A stretch of DNA of 9,960 bases. Origin: Candidatus Acidiferrum typicum (lineage in GTDB: Bacteria; Acidobacteriota; Terriglobia; Acidiferrales; UBA7541). The notes below the pieces were generated by a model. That model was given only the letters and a program-made list of their open reading frames with translations, searched no databases and was not told where the DNA came from. Position numbers and translations under genes: made by a program. The stretch spans positions 1-9,960 of the forward strand of contig DLMH01000147.1 of assembly GCA_002478115.1 (NCBI GenBank), written 5' to 3'. Shown here in pieces: positions 6,444 through 9,960 of the stretch (the stretch's first letter is position 1; each line of letters begins with the position of its first letter).

Positions 6444-9140
6444 TTAGAAGTGAAAGCCGAGCTCGATAGTCTCGGTTCGCGGTGTCACATAGTGCGTGCC
6501 GCTGAACGTGGAGAGGAAGTTGTACAGCGCATACTTATTGGCGAGGTTGATCACGGTGAACCGCAAACTCCACTTGCGGCGGTCGCCGCCGAATAGATTG
6601 TCTTCGCCGACGGCAATGTCGAACAAGTTACGCGAAGCGACGCGCGGCGGATTCTTGTCGTCGTCTTCGGTGCCAGGCTTCCGTATCTGGAGGAGTGTTG
6701 ATCCATACTGGGATGCAGAGCACAAGCCGTTCGCGCTAATGGGAACTCCCAGCGGATTGCTGGCGCTCGGCGGGGCCGCCACCACGCTGCCGCAGAACAG
6801 ACCTGCCTGAAATTGCTGATCGGGCGTTAGCCCCGAAACGTTGACGAAGCCCGGAGTACCCTGGTCGCCCGCGCAATTCCCACCAAAACAGGGAACCGGG
6901 CCCGCCACCAGGCCGCTGTCATACCTCCAATTGACGCCCACCCAAGGCCCGCGCTTCCACGGCTGGTATTGCAGGTGGCTTGTTTGGTTGAAAAGTTCGT
7001 CGTGGTCGATGCGGAAGACTCCCGTTCCGCCTTGCCCCGCGGGCGTTGCTCCTATACCTGTGACTTGCGGCTGGAAGAACCGAGCCGCCACGCTGGAGGC
7101 CACGAAATAGGCGGAAAGTCCGTGGAAGTTCGGCACGCTGGCTCGGAGCATATAACCAGGAATCTTGGAGTTGTGCCATTCAATCGGGAACGTGATCGGC
7201 GTATTGCCCAGAATGCTGAAGTCATACGCGTTGTGCGTGTACTTCCACATGTATTCCCCTTCGAGCATCAGGTATTTGCCGGAGGCTTGCTGGAATCCAG
7301 CGTGAAACTCGTTCCGAAAACCCGGAGTCAACGGAGCATTGAGGCAAGGATATCCTTGCAGCGACGACATGAGGGCATTGACCACGGGGTCGTTGCAACC
7401 TTCGCTGGCCAGAACCAGGTTTTCGTTAAAGGGTGTCTCAAGTATCCGCGCGTAGGAAAGTCGCAGCACCGTATTCGTCGGCTTGATGTTGTATGCAATT
7501 CCCAGGCGCGGCTCCGCCTGCTTCGTGACCGACAGTCCGTTGTAGAAATCGCCGCGAATTCCCAGGTTGAACGAAAAGTTGCCCTTCGTAATGGTGTCCT
7601 GCACATAAAGCGCAAGTTCCTTCACGTCGGTGTGCCCGCGGAAAAAGTAATATTTTCCGCCCGCGGTCAGGTCATAGGGAGCCAGCGTCGTGCACGCCTG
7701 GCACGGATCGCCAGTCGCGGCCGCTAAAGACGCCAGGAACGTGGGGTCCACGATTCCCAGCGAATCGTTTTCCGTGAGAAAGGTGTGTTCGTAGGTGATG
7801 CCCGCCTTGATGTTGTGAATGCCCTTCACGTAAGAAAGATCAGACCGTAGCCCGGCGTTGGTCAGCCGGCGAGCCTGGCCGATACTTTCGCCCTGGAGAT
7901 CGGGAGAAAAATCCGCAAAAGGATCCGCGCTCGGGTAGTAGTGGTATTGGTCCTGTCGCACGAAGGCGCCGATGGTAAACACGGCCTCCGTGCCGATCAG
8001 GTGGACGAAGGTTGGAGCCACGTTGAAGGTTCCGATCTTGGAACGTTGATCCGCGGGGCCAACCAATTCGCCGTTGGGGCCCAGCCCTGCGTTGTCCACC
8101 ACCAGGCCGTTCCACGCCGTGGCATACTGCGCGTCGAAGGAATTAGGGGTCTGGAACCATGAACGCGTATAGCCCAGGTTCAATTGGAACGTATTTGCGT
8201 CGGAAAGTTTATAGTCCACGCGGTCGAAAAAGTTCTCTTCGTTCCCTTTGTCGTGCATAACCGTGTGTTCCGGGGGATCGAGGAAGCGGCCGGACTGCAG
8301 TCCGCTGAGCGCGATAAAATTCCCCCAGTTCTTGCCGCCATAGGCGAGATCCGCGGAGAAGCTCGGTGTACCGAAGCTGCCGTATGACGTGGTCACGCTG
8401 CCGTGCGGCTGATCGACTCCCAAACCGGAACGCGTCGTCACTTTGATGACCAGGCTCGTTTTGTCACCAAATTCCGCTGGCGGTGCGCCGGAGATCACTT
8501 CCAGCGACTGAATCGATTCCGACGGAATCTGGTTGGAAAACACTTTGCTCTGCTGATCCGTAATGGGCTGCCCGTCCACGGAGAAGGAGTTTTCCGCATG
8601 GTCGCCCAGACCGTGGAACAGTCCGTTCGAGTCGGCCGCAACCCCTGGGGTCGTCAGCGTCACCAGCGAACTGACCGAAGAGGTCGAACTCTCGAGGGGC
8701 ACGTTCTCGAACAATTCACGGCTGAGATCCGTGTGAAAGGTCGAGTCGGTTTCCAGCAGGTCCGCGCCGCTCGACTCCACGATTACCGTGGTGCTGGTGG
8801 TCCCGATTGTCAGTGAGATATCCACCTTCGTGGACACGAAGGAGCGCACTTCAACGTCCTGCGAAGCCGGCGCAAATCCACTGGCGTTCACGCTCAGGTG
8901 ATACGGATTAAACGGCACGTTGGTGAAACGGAAAGAGCCGTCTTTAGCCGTGTTCATGGTGCGCGAATAACCGCTGACCACATTGGTGATTTCCACCGTG
9001 GCGTTGGCCACGGTCTTCCCCGAAGGATCTAGAACTATCCCTTCTATGGATCCAGAGTTACCCGTCTGCGCGAATACCGCCGCGGCAACAAAAATCGCTT
9101 GGACGGCAAAAAGAACAGCTACTCGAAAACCGTATCGCAT
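6444..9140 (-). CDS. TonB-dependent outer-membrane receptor with N-terminal carboxypeptidase-regulatory-like domain
   Basis: The 898-residue product starts with a signal peptide (residues 1-24, ending AAAVFA before QTGNSG). A carboxypeptidase-regulatory-like domain covers about 28-112 (SIEGIVLDPSGKTVANATV, DGSFRFTNVPFNPYHLSV). The plug lies at about 125-245 (FSVDGQPITDQQSKVFSN, IQSLEVISGAPPAEFGDKTS, VIKVTTRSG), followed by a beta barrel ending in the aromatic C-terminus IELGFHF. It should import a substrate across the outer membrane using TonB. It is a different subfamily from the other receptor here: shorter, with a plug carrying the ISGAPPAEFGDKTS pattern. Eight cysteines form four close pairs (480/483, 582/599, 751/756, 783/807), suggesting disulfide-bonded surface loops. 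The start is well fixed by GGAGG four bases before the ATG. The upstream small His/Cys protein suggests the substrate involves a metal; this is inference. Confidence 0.94.
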   Translation of the reverse strand: MRYGFRVAVLFAVQAIFVAAAVFAQTGNSGSIEGIVLDPSGKTVANATVEITNVVSGYSRTMNTAKDGSFRFTNVPFNPYHLSVNASGFAPASQDVEVRSFVSTKVDISLTIGTTSTTVIVESSGADLLETDSTFHTDLSRELFENVPLESSTSSVSSLVTLTTPGVAADSNGLFHGLGDHAENSFSVDGQPITDQQSKVFSNQIPSESIQSLEVISGAPPAEFGDKTSLVIKVTTRSGLGVDQPHGSVTTSYGSFGTPSFSADLAYGGKNWGNFIALSGLQSGRFLDPPEHTVMHDKGNEENFFDRVDYKLSDANTFQLNLGYTRSWFQTPNSFDAQYATAWNGLVVDNAGLGPNGELVGPADQRSKIGTFNVAPTFVHLIGTEAVFTIGAFVRQDQYHYYPSADPFADFSPDLQGESIGQARRLTNAGLRSDLSYVKGIHNIKAGITYEHTFLTENDSLGIVDPTFLASLAAATGDPCQACTTLAPYDLTAGGKYYFFRGHTDVKELALYVQDTITKGNFSFNLGIRGDFYNGLSVTKQAEPRLGIAYNIKPTNTVLRLSYARILETPFNENLVLASEGCNDPVVNALMSSLQGYPCLNAPLTPGFRNEFHAGFQQASGKYLMLEGEYMWKYTHNAYDFSILGNTPITFPIEWHNSKIPGYMLRASVPNFHGLSAYFVASSVAARFFQPQVTGIGATPAGQGGTGVFRIDHDELFNQTSHLQYQPWKRGPWVGVNWRYDSGLVAGPVPCFGGNCAGDQGTPGFVNVSGLTPDQQFQAGLFCGSVVAAPPSASNPLGVPISANGLCSASQYGSTLLQIRKPGTEDDDKNPPRVASRNLFDIAVGEDNLFGGDRRKWSLRFTVINLANKYALYNFLSTFSGTHYVTPRTETIELGFHF

Positions 9141-9144
9141 TTTT

Positions 9145-9149
9145 CCTCC
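9145..9149 (-). promoter_or_regulatory. Strong Shine-Dalgarno GGAGG of the 898-residue receptor
   Basis: The minus strand reads GGAGGAAAAATG, placing a full GGAGG four bases before the ATG at 9140. It fixes that start and contrasts with the weak sites of the other large genes in the window. Confidence 0.85.
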
Positions 9150-9163
9150 GATTCCTCATGGAA

Positions 9164-9178
9164 ACGTCAGCGTGACGT
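9164..9178. promoter_or_regulatory. 15-bp perfect palindrome ACGTCA-GCG-TGACGT in the receptor leader
   Basis: Six-base arms are exact reverse complements around GCG. It lies 23 bases upstream of the receptor ATG and just outside the ribosome-binding site. It could be an operator for an internal promoter or a short hairpin in the leader RNA. No regulator family can be named from it. Confidence 0.35.
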
Positions 9179-9195
9179 GCTTGTGTTGAAAGAGA

Positions 9196-9213
9196 CCGCT
9201 GTAAAAACAGCGG
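9196..9213 (-). terminator. Perfect hairpin CCGCTGT-TTTT-ACAGCGG, possible attenuator
   Basis: On the minus strand a 7-bp stem with a TTTT loop is followed by TCTCTTTC, a pyrimidine-rich but poor T-tract. Placed between the small protein gene and the receptor gene, it may partly terminate or process the transcript. Full termination is doubtful, because the receptor behind it has no clear promoter of its own. Confidence 0.45.
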
Positions 9214-9215
9214 GT

Positions 9216-9237
9216 GCGCGGCTAAATGGAGCCGCGC
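9216..9237 (-). repeat. Perfect GC-rich hairpin GCGCGGCT-N6-AGCCGCGC
   Basis: An 8-bp stem with a 6-base loop lies two bases upstream (in minus-strand sense) of the 9196-9213 hairpin and 25 bases after the stop of the small gene. Two perfect adjacent stem-loops in a 122-base spacer are unlikely by chance and suggest an RNA-level control or stabilising element. Confidence 0.5.
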
Positions 9238-9262
9238 GACGAGGCACTACCCTGATTGGGAT

Positions 9263-9568
9263 TTACGACGCGAAGGAAAAAGGCGGGGCGCGGGAAGAAG
9301 AATGCGCGGAAGGCGGCTTCGCGAAGCTGACCTCCGAACAAACTACAACTTCACCGAAGGAAAAGATTGGAGTGCTGAACGAGATAAGCGCCACTGCCGG
9401 GGTGACGCCCAGATGGGCAACCTGGCAGAGGCGGCAGGCGGCTTCGTCCTGGCCATTGGCATGGAAGTGTGGCGTTACCTGTAGGAGGAACGCGAGCGAG
9501 AGCAGCGCTAGCGTGAGCGCTACTGGCCGGGCGAGTCGGCGGAAGATGGGATGTACGTCAAACAACAT
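9263..9568 (-). CDS. Small membrane-anchored His/Cys-rich protein, DUF2946-like, putative metal binding
   Basis: The 101-residue product has a short N-terminal stretch and a hydrophobic helix at about 15-31 (uncleaved anchor or signal peptide). Next comes a metal-ligand cluster: His34, His36, Cys45, Cys48 and His52 (HFH, then CRLC, then AH), then a second hydrophobic stretch at 55-71 and a tail containing SRAPPFS. The pattern helix, HxH, CxxC, H and a C-terminal R-x-P-P resembles DUF2946 proteins, which in proteobacteria often sit beside copper-related TonB receptors. That likeness is by eye and weak in overall identity. The ATG at 9568 is fixed by GGAGG seven bases upstream. It is followed 122 bases later on the same strand by a TonB receptor and probably leads that operon, so a role in capturing or handling a metal in the envelope is plausible. 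Expected location: inner membrane with the ligands in the periplasm. Confidence 0.8.
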   Translation of the reverse strand: MLFDVHPIFRRLARPVALTLALLSLAFLLQVTPHFHANGQDEAACRLCQVAHLGVTPAVALISFSTPIFSFGEVVVCSEVSFAKPPSAHSSSRAPPFSFAS

Positions 9569-9835
9569 TTCCGTGCCTCCCGCGAATGAGCGTTTTCGGG
9601 GCGGGCCCCCTCTCCGCCATGCGAAAAGAAAACCTTACTTAATTTTCAAGCATGCTGCCGTGATTTGCAAGGTAGATTCCCTGGTGCCAAACTGCTGTTT
9701 TACACATGTCTTCACGGCCGTCCCGCTAACTCCTTACTCCGTCGCAGGTTGCCCTGCTCCGCACCGCCCCTCCAGGTCGTCTTCTCCCTTTTTCGATTTC
9801 GCAGGCTCTCGTCCCTAAACTAGCACGGTGGTTTA
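9569..9835 (-). other. Upstream region of the small-protein/receptor operon
   Basis: This stretch should hold the operon promoter. A weak candidate on the minus strand is TTGCAA (9670-9665), 17 bases, GAAAAT (9647-9642), next to an AT-rich patch. The long plus-strand frame across it (9099-9818) has no recognisable domain and is antisense to the small gene. I looked for cobalamin-riboswitch signatures because a TonB receptor follows, and saw no convincing B12 box. Confidence 0.35.
9576..9580 (-). promoter_or_regulatory. Strong Shine-Dalgarno GGAGG of the small His/Cys protein
   Basis: The minus strand reads GGAGGCACGGAAATG, a full GGAGG seven bases from the ATG at 9568. It supports this short frame as a real gene. 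Confidence 0.8.
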
Positions 9836-9960
9836 TCAGGCTTCCGTGACAGATGGGGGTCGCAACTCTTTGAAAGCAAATTCCTGAACCGAACTCTTTA
9901 ACTCCCGTATGGGCGCGTCCTCGGAAGTTAGCGGTCGAGAAACGGCGTTGGAGGAGATGA
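9836..9960 (-). CDS. Possible C-terminal end of an unidentified minus-strand gene (5' part beyond window)
   Basis: On the minus strand the frame ending in TGA at 9838-9836 stays open to the right edge, giving 40 residues that finish ELKSSVQEFAFKELRPPSVT then EA. The composition is protein-like but no family is recognised and third-position GC is only modestly raised. A competing plus-strand reading starts at ATG 9909 (MGASSEVSGRETALEEM) and also runs off the edge; it has no ribosome-binding site. Only sequence beyond the window can decide. Confidence 0.35.
   Translation of the reverse strand, partial: ISSNAVSRPLTSEDAPIRELKSSVQEFAFKELRPPSVTEA

Noticed and set aside
9641..9780. Cobalamin riboswitch upstream of the receptor operon
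   Set aside because: The minus strand has several GC-rich stems but I could not find the conserved B12-box sequence or the expected core in order.
9099..9818. 239-residue plus-strand open frame across the small protein gene and its upstream region
   Set aside because: It overlaps the receptor start, both strong Shine-Dalgarno sites and the hairpins of the minus-strand operon, and has no protein-family signal.

Overview
The window looks like chromosomal DNA of an acidobacterium (Acidobacteriota, Terriglobia/Solibacter-like). The main reason is the two very large outer-membrane TonB-dependent receptors that begin with a carboxypeptidase-regulatory-like (CarboxypepD_reg/Cna-B-type) domain, a hallmark of that phylum. 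The moderately high GC and the membrane-anchored SpoIIE-type phosphatase fit the same picture. This assignment is inference from gene content, not from a marker gene.

Layout: (1) 1-901, minus strand, a membrane SpoIIE/PP2C-family serine/threonine phosphatase, cut off by the left window edge. (2) 902-1358, a non-coding gap holding two palindromes, one upstream of the phosphatase and one inside a candidate promoter for the next gene. (3) 1359-4865, plus strand, an 1168-residue TonB-dependent receptor. (4) 4866-5095, a gap with a possible remnant of an exported protein. (5) 5096-6364, minus strand, an unusual 422-residue protein made almost entirely of six tandem 60-residue zinc-ribbon-like repeats. 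(6) 6444-9140, minus strand, an 898-residue TonB-dependent receptor. (7) 9141-9262, a structured spacer with two perfect hairpins and a 15-bp palindrome. (8) 9263-9568, minus strand, a small membrane-anchored His/Cys-rich protein, probably the first gene of an operon with the receptor of (6). (9) 9569-9960, a mostly non-coding stretch and, at the right edge, a possible C-terminal end of another minus-strand gene.

How the parts may work together: the small HxH/CxxC protein and the 898-residue receptor share strand and close spacing, each with a strong ribosome-binding site, and suggest a metal- or metal-complex uptake unit. The repeat protein lies 79 bases downstream of that receptor on the same strand, so it could be read from the same transcript, but its content (no signal peptide, all zinc-ribbon) suggests a cytoplasmic, possibly nucleic-acid-binding job unrelated to uptake. 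It is the least explained object in the window. No RNA genes, CRISPR array, insertion sequence or integrase was found.
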